Numbered from the stretch's first letter, positions 9,276-18,164 are shown. The stretch: 44,598 bases of DNA from an uncultured Granulosicoccaceae bacterium (GCA_938035525.1 CALHOI010000102.1:1-44598), one strand, 5' to 3'. Program-made: numbers and translations. The notes: generated from the sequence alone by a model not told the origin.

Positions 9276-10752
9276 GAAACCGTTGTTTTTGCGTAGGCCA
9301 GGTGTTGCGCGCATCCACGCTAACGGCACGATCAACCTGACCTATTATGCTTTCTATTGGATTAATGTGATCAGCATGACCGCCCATAGCAACATAATCT
9401 GACTGGCGTAAAGTGAATTCAATAGGTGCGACGAGCGCCGGCGTCGGCACATACCCAAACGCATTTTTTGGCAGTTGCATAACATCCACCATGACCGTGA
9501 TACCGCCACCGGGGTAAACATAGGCGGGTGCACCGCCGCAACTGACGTGCGTCAGACAATGCCGAACTGATCTCGTTAAGCCAACTGGATTTTCGGTCAC
9601 GCCAGCGCGCAAGGAGCCACCAGCCCCGCCCATAAACAAAACTGAACACAAAGAGGGTTCGCAGTTTTCAGCGACGCGCTCGACCGAAGGTTTCAAAGCC
9701 TCAGGCAGTTCTACTTCAACAGGCTTTAAATTTTCATCCAGTTGGTAAAACGCGTATTGCTCGCCCGTGGTGGATACCATTAGCATGCGCAGACCTGGTC
9801 TGGCATCGGCGGGTTTAAAGTCATCTAGTATGGTTAATGGGTCGTCAATGTCGGTGCCACCCCAGCCCATGCCCGGCTCTGCTACCTGAAAGTAACGGCC
9901 CGGTGTGGATTTTCGACCCTTTACTTTTATACCGGTGGGCTGCATACCCAACAATTTGCCCGCCTGATGCTCAGATAAAACCCCAGTAATATGATCATCA
10001 ACTACAACAACTTCATCGACATGCGGTTCCCATTGTTTTGCGAACATACCAATCGTTGCCGACCCACAACCCACACGCATCAGGCTTTCCTTTATACCGT
10101 TGACAATGGGCGCTTCACCCGCCTGCACGACCAACTCCACGCCATCATCTATCTGCAGGGCCACCGGCTCACGATTGCATAGATTCAACAAGGCTTCACA
10201 AGTTAATCGGCCTTCTTTTTTACTGCCACCGGTTAAATGATTAACACCACCAAGTGATAACATCTGCGAGCCATACTCTCCGGTTGTAACGTGACCGACC
10301 GGCTCCCCTTCTACCCGCACTAAGGACCGCTCCGGACCGATATGTCGATCGGTATCAATTTTTACTTTTGCACCGCAGTAACTGAATATGCCCTCGGTGA
10401 CGACGGTCACCATATCAACATCGTCACAAGTCTGACTGACAATAAAAGGGGCAGGTTTGTAGTCGGGGTACGTGGTGCCAGAGCCAATTGCCGTGACAAA
10501 GGATGACTCTGGGTTAATCAAAGTGCCATCCCACTCGGGTATGTCATCGCCGGGAAGAAACGACACGACTTGTTCGCCTTGATCACGTTTTTTTTCAATA
10601 ATAGTGAATGCGTCAAGCCTGACCAAAACCCCGCCGTCGTTTGCATAGCGATCGCAAGCGCCCGATCGTCCATCTTTGATGTAACACAATACTGGGCAGG
10701 CATCACAGCGAATTTTACCGTTTGCCTCAATGTCTACTTTTTGTCGAATCAT
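9268..10752 (-). CDS. hnr: 6-hydroxynicotinate reductase-like iron-sulfur protein
   Basis: The 494-residue protein matches the 6-hydroxynicotinate reductase family known from Eubacterium barkeri. It opens with a cysteine cluster (Cys16, 19, 23, 33; CDACPVLC then GACDRY) that should hold a 4Fe-4S centre. Further conserved stretches include YCGAKVKIDTDRHIG, SLGGVNHLTGGSKKEG, and Gly-rich MGGAGGSLRAG with Cys in HVSCGGAPAY. The reference enzyme reduces 6-hydroxynicotinate to 1,4,5,6-tetrahydro-6-oxonicotinate with ferredoxin. The start codon overlaps the hydroxylase stop by 4 bases (ATGA), so translation is coupled. Its stop lies within the tandem array. Substrate identity in this organism is inferred from the family and the nearby enamidase. 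Confidence 0.85.
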   Translation of the reverse strand: MIRQKVDIEANGKIRCDACPVLCYIKDGRSGACDRYANDGGVLVRLDAFTIIEKKRDQGEQVVSFLPGDDIPEWDGTLINPESSFVTAIGSGTTYPDYKPAPFIVSQTCDDVDMVTVVTEGIFSYCGAKVKIDTDRHIGPERSLVRVEGEPVGHVTTGEYGSQMLSLGGVNHLTGGSKKEGRLTCEALLNLCNREPVALQIDDGVELVVQAGEAPIVNGIKESLMRVGCGSATIGMFAKQWEPHVDEVVVVDDHITGVLSEHQAGKLLGMQPTGIKVKGRKSTPGRYFQVAEPGMGWGGTDIDDPLTILDDFKPADARPGLRMLMVSTTGEQYAFYQLDENLKPVEVELPEALKPSVERVAENCEPSLCSVLFMGGAGGSLRAGVTENPVGLTRSVRHCLTHVSCGGAPAYVYPGGGITVMVDVMQLPKNAFGYVPTPALVAPIEFTLRQSDYVAMGGHADHINPIESIIGQVDRAVSVDARNTWPTQKQRFHW

Positions 10753-13637
10753 TGGTAAGCCCTCGCACGCCGCATCAAATGAGCTGGCTGCTGATTAGTT
10801 TTATAGGCTTGGTGTATTGCTTCAAACACTCTATCTGGCGTGGCGGGCAAGTTGGTTATGTGCGCGCCACAAGCATGACGGATTGCATTTAGAATGGATG
10901 GTGCCGTGGGAATTAAGACATGCTCTCCTAAACCCTTGGCACCGTAAGGTCCGTGATTATCGTGTACTTCTACAATAATGGATTCAATCGGTGGCACATC
11001 GCCGATGGTCGGTATGAGGTAGTCATGCAGATTTTCAGTCACCGCCGGTATATAGTTTTCCATTAAAGCCAAACCAATACCTTGTGCTATCCCACCATGA
11101 ATTTGACCTTCTATCAAATTCGGGTTAATGGCTTTACCCACATCGTGGGCAGCAATAAATTTATTCAGCTCAACGGTTCCTAACTCAACATCAACTTCCA
11201 GATCGACTATATGCGCTGCATAACCATATACAGCATAGGGTTCTCCCTGGCCGTTTTCGTCCAATGGTTTTGTTGGAGGATCGTATGATTCTGCAGCGCA
11301 AAGCACATAACCATCCTTGTTGGCCGGCATCGTCGATAAATTAATGTGTTGTTCCGGTGATGAGCCATCGCGTATCACAATGCCATTCTCACTTATATCA
11401 ATGTGGCTGTCCGCCTGGCAATTGGATAAACGTAAAATTTCGGCTCGTAGTGCTAAACCTGAGAGCCGTGCTGCGTTACCTGAAATAAACGTCTGCCGGG
11501 AAGCCGATGTTTTACCGGCATCCGGTGTAATGTCGGTATCCCCACTAATTCGTTCTACTTTAGCCACACTCACACCCAATGCGCTGGCGAACATTTGAGT
11601 GATGACTGTATTAGCTCCCTGCCCTATATCTACGGCGCCTTGATGCAAACACACTCGTCCATCAACGCGTATCCCCGCTTTGATACACGACGGATTCGGC
11701 AATGACGTATTACCGCAACCGTACCACCCTGAGGCAATACCCAAACCCCGACGTACAGGCGTGCCTTGTTCATTGGCAGCATTGTTGAAGTGGTCAACGT
11801 CGATAGACAATTGCTGCCAATGTGACTCCAGGCTTTGTAAACAGGGCTTGATACCAACTGATGCTTCAAACACCTGACCCGTGCCGGTTTGTTGATTGTT
11901 ATCCAGCGCATTGCTGATTCGAAAAGCCAGCCTGTCGATTTGCAGTTTGTTGGCTAGCTCGTCGAACAAGCACTCTTGTGCTATCGCCGCTTGCGGTACA
12001 CCAAAGCCACGAAAAGCACCGGCCGGCATGGTATGTGTGTGTACAGCAACCGACTTAGCCTGATAATGCGGAACGTAATACGGCCCGGATGCATGCACCG
12101 GCACGCGATTAGCCACCGTCGGTCCCCATGAAGCATAGGCACCGGTGTTAAATTCACCATTAAATTTCAATGCGGTTAACTTACCGTTTTTATCTGCTGC
12201 CACGCTCACGTGCATATTAGCCGGATGCCGTTTAGTGGTTGATTGCATGGACTCACGGCGTGTGTAGGTTATGCGCACAGGTTTATTCAACACCCAGGCA
12301 GCCAACGCAATAAAAGGTTGATAAGACAGATCAAGTTTGGAACCAAAACCGCCTCCAGTGGAAGTGGGCACAACTCTGACCGCCGCTTGCTCGATACCAA
12401 GAATGGCAGCCAAAGATTCCATGTTCATATAGGGCGCTTGTGTGCAACCGTACACTTCTATGCGATCACCCACGCGTTTGGCATAGCCTGCTTCAGGCTC
12501 TATGTAGGCATGCTCGATAAATTCTGTGCGGTAGTGACCGTCTACAACAACATGGCTATTGGCTAGTGCTGTATTCGTATCACCTTTATTGACCAGGCCT
12601 CGACACATTACATTACCTTGACGATCTTGATGGACAAGATCAGCACCGTCATCGAGTGCTTGCTGAGGAGTCAAAGCCGGTTCAAGTTCTGTCCATTTAA
12701 TCGGGAAATCCGTTATGCATTCATTTGTCAGTGCAGCTAAGGAACCAACCAGCGCGGCAACCGCTTCGCCTTTAAATCTGGTTTGTTGTTCGGCAAACAC
12801 CGGTTGGTCCTGAAACGGAGGAATAACGCCGTGCTTGTTCACACCCGGTATATCGCGGGCACTGAGCACGCAGGCTATCCCAGGGTATTTTTTTAGAAAT
12901 GATTCGGTATCGCCGATGGTGAAATCAGCGTAGTGATGTGGAGACCTAATGATAAAACAATGCAGAGCATCGCTGGGTGCACCATCATCACCGAAGATAT
13001 CCGTGCCAAGCACTTTCTCTTTGCCGTCTAACCTGACAATAGGAACACCTACTCCGCCATCGGCCTGTTTTGATTGCGGTACCTGAGCTTCGCCTAGTAT
13101 TCTAAGCAGGCCATCGGACTCGGCCAATGCAACCTCATCGGCGTTCTGCTTAATATCGATTTGAGATGCGCTCATCACCGCGTCGATAATTTTTCGATAA
13201 CCTGTACAACGGCACAGCACACCACCTAATGCATCGCGCACTTGCTGTTCGCTGGGTTGTGCATGGATGCGTAGCAATGCATAAGCGGATACCAGCATAC
13301 CGGGTGTACAAATGCCGCACTGCGCCGCACCAAAGCGAAGAAACGATGCTGCCAGCTGTTGAGCCTGAGGTTCTGAATGAATGAGACCTTGCAGCGTGTC
13401 CACTTTTTTGTCTTTAACCTGCGCCACCGAGGTTAAACAGGCGCAAACACTTAATCCATCAACCAGTACCGTGCAGGCACCACAATCACCCGCGTTGCAG
13501 CCGACCTTAACATCGATCTGTGCCAGCTGATGTCTGCATACGTCAGATAGGCGCATGTGCGTGGCAACTTTAACGCTTACAGGTTTACCGTTTAGTACAA
13601 ACGGCGTGGTCAGCGCACCAGCGTCAACTGCACTCAT
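10749..13637 (-). CDS. Molybdopterin hydroxylase, fused 2Fe-2S and Mo subunits (nicotinate dehydrogenase/xanthine dehydrogenase family)
   Basis: In one 962-residue chain, residues 1-165 form a complete 2Fe-2S subunit: plant-type cluster at Cys47, 52, 55, 67 and second cluster at Cys107, 110, 142, 144. The rest is a molybdenum-binding large subunit with TGGGFGSK, AFRGFGVPQA, DIGQGANT and the C-terminal GAKGLGEHVL, whose Glu fits the catalytic base. Such enzymes hydroxylate electron-poor ring carbons using water. Placed before the hnr-like gene and with the FAD subunit, it most likely performs the first ring hydroxylation, nicotinate to 6-hydroxynicotinate or an analogue. It overlaps both neighbours by 4 bases. 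The fusion order Fe-S then Mo with a separate FAD gene is less usual than three separate genes. Confidence 0.9.
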   Translation of the reverse strand: MSAVDAGALTTPFVLNGKPVSVKVATHMRLSDVCRHQLAQIDVKVGCNAGDCGACTVLVDGLSVCACLTSVAQVKDKKVDTLQGLIHSEPQAQQLAASFLRFGAAQCGICTPGMLVSAYALLRIHAQPSEQQVRDALGGVLCRCTGYRKIIDAVMSASQIDIKQNADEVALAESDGLLRILGEAQVPQSKQADGGVGVPIVRLDGKEKVLGTDIFGDDGAPSDALHCFIIRSPHHYADFTIGDTESFLKKYPGIACVLSARDIPGVNKHGVIPPFQDQPVFAEQQTRFKGEAVAALVGSLAALTNECITDFPIKWTELEPALTPQQALDDGADLVHQDRQGNVMCRGLVNKGDTNTALANSHVVVDGHYRTEFIEHAYIEPEAGYAKRVGDRIEVYGCTQAPYMNMESLAAILGIEQAAVRVVPTSTGGGFGSKLDLSYQPFIALAAWVLNKPVRITYTRRESMQSTTKRHPANMHVSVAADKNGKLTALKFNGEFNTGAYASWGPTVANRVPVHASGPYYVPHYQAKSVAVHTHTMPAGAFRGFGVPQAAIAQECLFDELANKLQIDRLAFRISNALDNNQQTGTGQVFEASVGIKPCLQSLESHWQQLSIDVDHFNNAANEQGTPVRRGLGIASGWYGCGNTSLPNPSCIKAGIRVDGRVCLHQGAVDIGQGANTVITQMFASALGVSVAKVERISGDTDITPDAGKTSASRQTFISGNAARLSGLALRAEILRLSNCQADSHIDISENGIVIRDGSSPEQHINLSTMPANKDGYVLCAAESYDPPTKPLDENGQGEPYAVYGYAAHIVDLEVDVELGTVELNKFIAAHDVGKAINPNLIEGQIHGGIAQGIGLALMENYIPAVTENLHDYLIPTIGDVPPIESIIVEVHDNHGPYGAKGLGEHVLIPTAPSILNAIRHACGAHITNLPATPDRVFEAIHQAYKTNQQPAHLMRRARAYQ

Positions 13638-14491
13638 GATGCGCTACCGGTAATAATTTTTTGTCGGATATTTTCCAGTTGTCGCTGCAACAATACCGAG
13701 AGAGCATGTATGCGGTATTGCGCACTGGCACGCACGTCATCTATAGGCGACAACGCTTTATAATGTTGCGCATCCACGAGCTTATGCCATTGAAGATCGT
13801 TACACGTTTGGCCCAGTAACGCATTTTCAAGCGTTGATAATCGCTGTGCCACTGGAGAGCACGCTCCAACCGCAATGGCGGCATCCGTGATGACATTATT
13901 ACTGTCCACCTGTATTCGGCTAGCGCACATCACAATGGATATAACAAGGTAGTGTCGCGCACCCAATTTAACAAACTCGGAAACATCGTCAGAGAGTGTA
14001 TCGGGTATAACAATGGCCGTTACGATTTCATTAGCCGACAAATTGATTTTACGCACACCGGTGATAAATTCTGATAATGGGCTAAGCCGGGAACCCGATA
14101 AGCAAGTCACTTCAATTTGCGCGTTCAGCGCCAACAGTGCTGGCACGCCATCTGCTGCGGGAGACGCATTGCAAATATTGCCCACCACAGTGGCTGAGTT
14201 TTGAATTTGCACCGAGCCTACTTCACGAGCTGCTTGCTTCAGGCAATTAAAGCAAGCCGGTAGAGGTGCACTGATGATGTCACTCCACGTTACCGCTGCG
14301 CCAATGCGCCAAAAGCCATTGTGCTTTTCTATATTGCTCAGCCCTTCAACATGACGTAAATCAATAAGCCGCCTGTCTGGACTGGCATCATTTAAAGCTG
14401 GATAGTAATCAGTACCACCAGCCAACAGCCGCGAGCCACCACCAGCCAGTTGTGTCAGCGCCTCGTTAAGGCTCAGTTCACCGCAATCCAT
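13634..14491 (-). CDS. FAD-binding subunit of molybdopterin hydroxylase (CoxM/XdhB-like)
   Basis: The 285-residue protein has the FAD-binding signature LLAGGTDYYP at residues about 22-31 and the second motif TVVGNICNASPAADG, both typical of the medium subunit of xanthine dehydrogenase/CO dehydrogenase-type enzymes. It would take electrons from the 2Fe-2S centres of the fused hydroxylase and pass them to an acceptor. The stop overlaps the hydroxylase start by 4 bases and its start overlaps the upstream DUF1185 gene by 14 bases, so the complex is made in step. Confidence 0.93.
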   Translation of the reverse strand: MDCGELSLNEALTQLAGGGSRLLAGGTDYYPALNDASPDRRLIDLRHVEGLSNIEKHNGFWRIGAAVTWSDIISAPLPACFNCLKQAAREVGSVQIQNSATVVGNICNASPAADGVPALLALNAQIEVTCLSGSRLSPLSEFITGVRKINLSANEIVTAIVIPDTLSDDVSEFVKLGARHYLVISIVMCASRIQVDSNNVITDAAIAVGACSPVAQRLSTLENALLGQTCNDLQWHKLVDAQHYKALSPIDDVRASAQYRIHALSVLLQRQLENIRQKIITGSAS

Positions 14492-15065
14492 CTTTTCCTT
14501 CAGCTTCCTCGTGTGTTAACCCGCCAACGCGAGGCAAAGGCCGGCCGGAATCAGTAACAGCCACGGCCACCATGATTTCATTAGGTCGTGGTGCATCGTT
14601 TATGCGTACTTCCATGCCGTCAAAGTGGGAACGCACATAGGCTGCTTCTTTATGGCCCAGCGGTACGTCGAGCACCTGCCCTGGCGAGCCCATTTTTTTG
14701 CTTGACGCCACCAATGCCGCGCCTTTTTCTACAGCGGCACGTAAAGGCTTACCAAGCTTCGGGTGTAAAATGGCGGCAGCATGTTCCAGCTCACCGCTCT
14801 CCCCAACCATGGCAGCCTTACCATAGCTTTGCGCATCCTTTGGTTCTATCCCTAACAATTCAACACAACGCTGTCCCAATAGAGCACCCATTTCTTCACC
14901 GATATCCATTAAATGACCTAAGTCTTCCTGGTATTTGGTCGCAAATGGATTTTCGATCACGGCAACAGCAGCAGCACGTCGCGTCGCCGGTGAAATGGTC
15001 TGCCCCATTTCTTTGTGTGTTTCATCCATAAACATGACTATTTTTCGAATCTTTGCCAGACCCAT
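14478..15065 (-). CDS. Amino acid synthesis (AA_synth/DUF1185) family protein, copy A
   Basis: I start at the ATG at 15065. A TTG at 15080 is also in frame, but it overlaps GGAG, which serves well as ribosome site 9 bases before this ATG. The 195-residue protein begins MGLAKIRKIVMFMDET and has ENPFATKYQEDL, SYGKAAMVGESGELEHAAA, SSKKMGSPGQ, DVPLGHKEAAYVRSHFD, a pattern shared with copy B at 16126-16707. This is the PF06684/DUF1185 family, whose biochemical role is not established despite its name. Its fixed place between UPF0280 and the hydroxylase subunits suggests a step in the same catabolic route. The C-terminus (KDGLR) overlaps the FAD subunit start by 14 bases. Confidence 0.88.
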   Translation of the reverse strand: MGLAKIRKIVMFMDETHKEMGQTISPATRRAAAVAVIENPFATKYQEDLGHLMDIGEEMGALLGQRCVELLGIEPKDAQSYGKAAMVGESGELEHAAAILHPKLGKPLRAAVEKGAALVASSKKMGSPGQVLDVPLGHKEAAYVRSHFDGMEVRINDAPRPNEIMVAVAVTDSGRPLPRVGGLTHEEAEGKDGLR

Positions 15066-15209
15066 GCTGTGTGTCTCCAATGGTTTAAGTTATACGACCA
15101 CAGTTTTTATTAACTATGTTTGCGAAACTTGTTTATTAAATTTGGCTACTGACATTAGTCGCGCTTATTCGTTACCCCTATTCGTCAAGCATATTCGCCA
15201 AATCGGCGG

Positions 15210-16139
15210 TTACGAAACCCGCTGCAAAACTTGTGGTCTGTTTGCTTGCAAAGATTGCCCACCAGCTTCTGGACGGACAACCACGTTCATGCCCTGCAAC
15301 GACAAGTATGCGCTGTCGATCAAGCCCTCATCACACAATGCTCGTGCACACTGCTCACCGGCAAACAAAGCTTGACGACATTCGGATGGGGTTAAAGTAT
15401 CAACCGCTACGGTGACTGCCAGAGTACCCAGATCGCTATCGGGCAGCAGCTCATTCGCTGCAACCGACTGTATTTTTGGTGAGTAAGGCAAGGTAATGCG
15501 ATTGGCAATCAGAGTGGCCGCCACATCGGCTGTGGACGCCGAGTGCGCTAACACCGTCACCGCATCGGCTATGCCCAGACTGTGACTGCGCCCTTGCCAG
15601 CCACTGGTTGCAATTCCTCTGACAGCTGAGTGCTTGTCAATACATACACTAGCATCCTGTTCGGCTGTTGTGATATCACTGCAAATGCCAACTGTATAAA
15701 ACGCATCATCATTGCTCGTACTGTTATTCAAATACAATGCGATATCCCCACCGTTGTTAACGAATGCTCGCGTTAGGTTTCGCTGGCAACACAGCGCGGA
15801 CAGCACGCATTGGGCGACCGAACCTGCAACCGACGCCATTGGCGTTACAAATGAGCGGGAAAACGGATTAACCGCATCAGCCATACACTGACTAACATCA
15901 CTTTTGAATGCGTGATTTTGTATGACAGAGGCGGGTGATCGCAACAGCGGCAGCTCGTCAACAATAGATACCAGCACCGTGTCAAAATAAGCAACTGCTT
16001 GCTCAAAAGCCGCAGCGCTTTCGTGCTTGTCCCCATCTACTTGTATAAGCAGTTCAATCGGGCCATGCTGTGCCTGCAGCTTTCGCTGTTTAACTATCCA
16101 ATGATAGCGTGGTCTTGACGGTGAGCTAACGCAAGCCAT
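15210..16139 (-). CDS. UPF0280 family protein
   Basis: This 309-residue protein belongs to the UPF0280 group, which shares a fold with ApbE-type flavin transferases. Visible family blocks are QHGPIELLIQVDGD near residue 24, LPLLRSPA, PMASVAGSVAQ, VNNGGDIALYL, and IATSGWQGRSHSLGIADAVTV. No activity has been firmly assigned to the family as far as I know. It overlaps the preceding DUF1185 copy B by 14 bases and lies 144 bases upstream of copy A. The C-terminal 60 residues include Cys in SECRQAL and EQCARALC. Its place inside the operon suggests either a flavin-related maturation step or a catalytic step after ring opening. Both ideas are inference. Confidence 0.87.
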   Translation of the reverse strand: MACVSSPSRPRYHWIVKQRKLQAQHGPIELLIQVDGDKHESAAAFEQAVAYFDTVLVSIVDELPLLRSPASVIQNHAFKSDVSQCMADAVNPFSRSFVTPMASVAGSVAQCVLSALCCQRNLTRAFVNNGGDIALYLNNSTSNDDAFYTVGICSDITTAEQDASVCIDKHSAVRGIATSGWQGRSHSLGIADAVTVLAHSASTADVAATLIANRITLPYSPKIQSVAANELLPDSDLGTLAVTVAVDTLTPSECRQALFAGEQCARALCDEGLIDSAYLSLQGMNVVVRPEAGGQSLQANRPQVLQRVS

Positions 16140-16707
16140 CGAGACCTTGAATATCCTCGGCTTTTAAACCACCAACACGATCGTGTACGCGAGCACCGGT
16201 ACTCATGACCAATGCATAAAGTAACTCATTGGCCTTGGGCCCATCATTACAACCAACTTCCATTGCATCGAAATGACCGCGAACATAAGACGCGTTTATG
16301 TGGGTAACAGGAATATCCAGACGCGTACCCGTCGCACCCACTTTTTTAGTTGATGGCACTATCGCTTTGGCATCACCGAGCAGTTCGCGCATGGCATATC
16401 CACCGGGCACATGCCATAAGGCACCGTGTTCTATTTCACCATTGACGCCAACGATGGCGCCCTTGCCATAACCCTGTATGTTGTCTGCCCCCCCAAGCAC
16501 ATCGATTAAGCGTTGTGCAAGCTGCAAACCCAAAGGTTTAAGTGCTTCCATAAAGTCGGCAATATCTTCAACGTACTGGCCGGCAAACGGATTTTCAATA
16601 ATGGCGCAAGCTGAGGCTTTTTGCTGCGGCTTATTGGCCACGGGGCCACCCTCGTGCCAGATTTCTTCGGTGCTGACGTGTATTTTTCGCAGGTTAATCG
16701 CGGACAT
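16126..16707 (-). CDS. Amino acid synthesis (AA_synth/DUF1185) family protein, copy B
   Basis: First gene of the minus-strand operon, 193 residues. It aligns along its length with copy A: ENPFAGQYVEDI, GYGKGAIVGVNGEIEHGA, STKKVGATGTRLDIPV, YVRGHFDAMEVGCNDGPKANE, RVGGLKAEDIQGLDGLR. The two are clearly diverged paralogs rather than a recent duplication and may form a heteromer. No ribosome site is obvious before the ATG at 16707. A candidate promoter lies at 16736-16765. It is divergent from the enamidase gene by 132 bases, which suggests shared control. Function is unknown. Confidence 0.88.
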   Translation of the reverse strand: MSAINLRKIHVSTEEIWHEGGPVANKPQQKASACAIIENPFAGQYVEDIADFMEALKPLGLQLAQRLIDVLGGADNIQGYGKGAIVGVNGEIEHGALWHVPGGYAMRELLGDAKAIVPSTKKVGATGTRLDIPVTHINASYVRGHFDAMEVGCNDGPKANELLYALVMSTGARVHDRVGGLKAEDIQGLDGLR

Positions 16708-16735
16708 GGTGTTTCGAGTATTGGTAACAGCTGAT

Positions 16736-16765
16736 ATTTATCCTCCAATCAGGGCCAAGCGTCAA
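16736..16765 (-). promoter_or_regulatory. Candidate sigma-70 promoter for the minus-strand hydroxylase/hnr operon
   Basis: On the minus strand TTGACG (16765-16760) is followed after 18 bases by ATAAAT (16741-16736), about 29 bases before the ATG of DUF1185 copy B. The -35 is good and the -10 is only fair. It lies in the 132-bp divergent gap shared with the enamidase gene. Confidence 0.35.
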
Positions 16766-16839
16766 GTGGGCTGGCATTTAAGTGCGTTTTGCTTTAGCGT
16801 GTTATCAGACTTTTACGCAAGCGACTGGAGAGAAAGCGC

Positions 16840-18012
16840 GTGAGCAGCGACACAACCAAACTCGTTATTAAAAATATTGGTCAGATTCTTTCCGGAAAGC
16901 TGGAAGCACCACTTATTGACGGGGATTGCGTCGTCTGTGTTAACGGCAAAATAAGCGCCATCGGACAACATAGCGCCATGGACACAGACCAGGCCACGAC
17001 AACCGTCGATGCGAACGGCGTGTGGCTAAGCCCCGGCCTCATCGACTCGCACGTACATCCCGTTATAGGCGACTACACACCGCGCCAACAACAAATAAGC
17101 TGGATAGATTCGTGTCTGCACGGCGGGGTCACTACCATGATCTCTGCCGGCGAAGTTCACCTGCCGGGGCGACCCAAAGACATCGTCGGCTTAAAGGCAT
17201 TGGCAATTGCCTCACAACGCTGGTACGAAAACTTTCGCCCTTCAGGTGTAAAAATGATTGCTGGCGCTCCTGTGCTGGAAGAGGGCATGGAAGAACATGA
17301 TTTTAAAGAGCTGGCAGAGGCTGGTGTGAAATTGCTTGGCGAAGTGGGCCTTGGCAGTGTCAAGGCCGGTGAAACTGCAGCACAAATGGTTAAGTGGGCT
17401 CGAAAGTACGGTATTCAATCCACCATTCACACTGGTGGTCCGTCGATACCCGGCTCTGGATTAATAGACAAAGATGTCGTACTCGAGGCCGATGCCGATA
17501 TTATCGGCCACATAAACGGCGGCCATACTGCCCTGCCCGATGATCAGATAATGTGCTTGTGCGAAGGTTGCACTCGCGGTATTGAAATTGTTCACAACGG
17601 CAATGAGCGAGCCGGTTTACTGGCCATGCGCACCGCCTTTGAAATCGATCAGTCAGAACGCGTTATTCTGGGTACCGACTCGCCGGCAGGTTCTGGTGTA
17701 CAACCGCTTGGCATACTGCGCATGATCGCCATGCTTTCGAGCCTGGGCAACGTGCCAGCCGAAATTGCGTTTTGTTTTGCAACCGGCAATACCGCTCGCA
17801 TGCGCGACCTGGACACCGGCATTGTTGAAGTTGGCAAATCGGCAGATTTTGTCTTGCTGGACCAGGCACAACATTCACCTGGTAAAGATATGCTGGAAAG
17901 CATACAGCAAGGCAACTTACCCGGCATTGGTATGACAATAATCGATGGCACGGTTACATCGACGCGCAGTCGTAACACACCACCAGCAACTCGCTTGCCA
18001 GCCTTGGTGTAA
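16840..18012 (+). CDS. ena: Enamidase-like amidohydrolase (1,4,5,6-tetrahydro-6-oxonicotinate amidohydrolase family)
   Basis: The 390-residue protein starts at a GTG with GGAG 11 bases upstream. It follows the E. barkeri enamidase pattern closely: IKNIGQILSGKLEAP at the start, metal-binding GLIDSHVHP (His71, His73), HGGVTTMISAGEVHLPGRPK, LLGEVGLGSVK, HTGGPSIPGS, GHINGGHTAL, LGTDSPAGSG, and SRNTPPATRLP at the end. The reference enzyme hydrolyses tetrahydro-6-oxonicotinate to 2-formylglutarate and ammonia using a binuclear metal centre. It is the next step after the hnr-like reductase, so gene order and family agree. It is transcribed alone, divergently from the operon. Later steps (2-formylglutarate onward) are not obvious in the window. 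Confidence 0.87.
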   Translation: MSSDTTKLVIKNIGQILSGKLEAPLIDGDCVVCVNGKISAIGQHSAMDTDQATTTVDANGVWLSPGLIDSHVHPVIGDYTPRQQQISWIDSCLHGGVTTMISAGEVHLPGRPKDIVGLKALAIASQRWYENFRPSGVKMIAGAPVLEEGMEEHDFKELAEAGVKLLGEVGLGSVKAGETAAQMVKWARKYGIQSTIHTGGPSIPGSGLIDKDVVLEADADIIGHINGGHTALPDDQIMCLCEGCTRGIEIVHNGNERAGLLAMRTAFEIDQSERVILGTDSPAGSGVQPLGILRMIAMLSSLGNVPAEIAFCFATGNTARMRDLDTGIVEVGKSADFVLLDQAQHSPGKDMLESIQQGNLPGIGMTIIDGTVTSTRSRNTPPATRLPALV

Positions 18013-18044
18013 CTAAGCTGATATTATTTTTGAATCCAGCCTTG

Positions 18045-18164
18045 TTAATAGGCGCTGACTTTAATCAAATTAGCATCCGGGTCTAAAAAGCACACAGACT
18101 GTATTGCGCCAGATTGCTCGATATCGGATACCGTCAACACAATATGGTCTATGTGGCTGATCAT
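18045..18164 (-). pseudogene. 39-residue remnant of a VOC/glyoxalase-family gene with internal deletion
   Basis: A minus-strand frame from the ATG at 18164 to the TAA at 18045-18047 encodes a protein beginning MISHIDHIVLTVSDIE, the classical first strand of a VOC domain, and ending CFLDPDANLIKVSAY, the classical last strand (DPDGNLIE type). The 80 or so residues normally between them are missing, and the two ends join in frame. It starts 9 bases after the PhyH gene stop, so it was the last gene of that operon. It cannot hold the full metal site. Most likely a deletion pseudogene. Confidence 0.75.
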
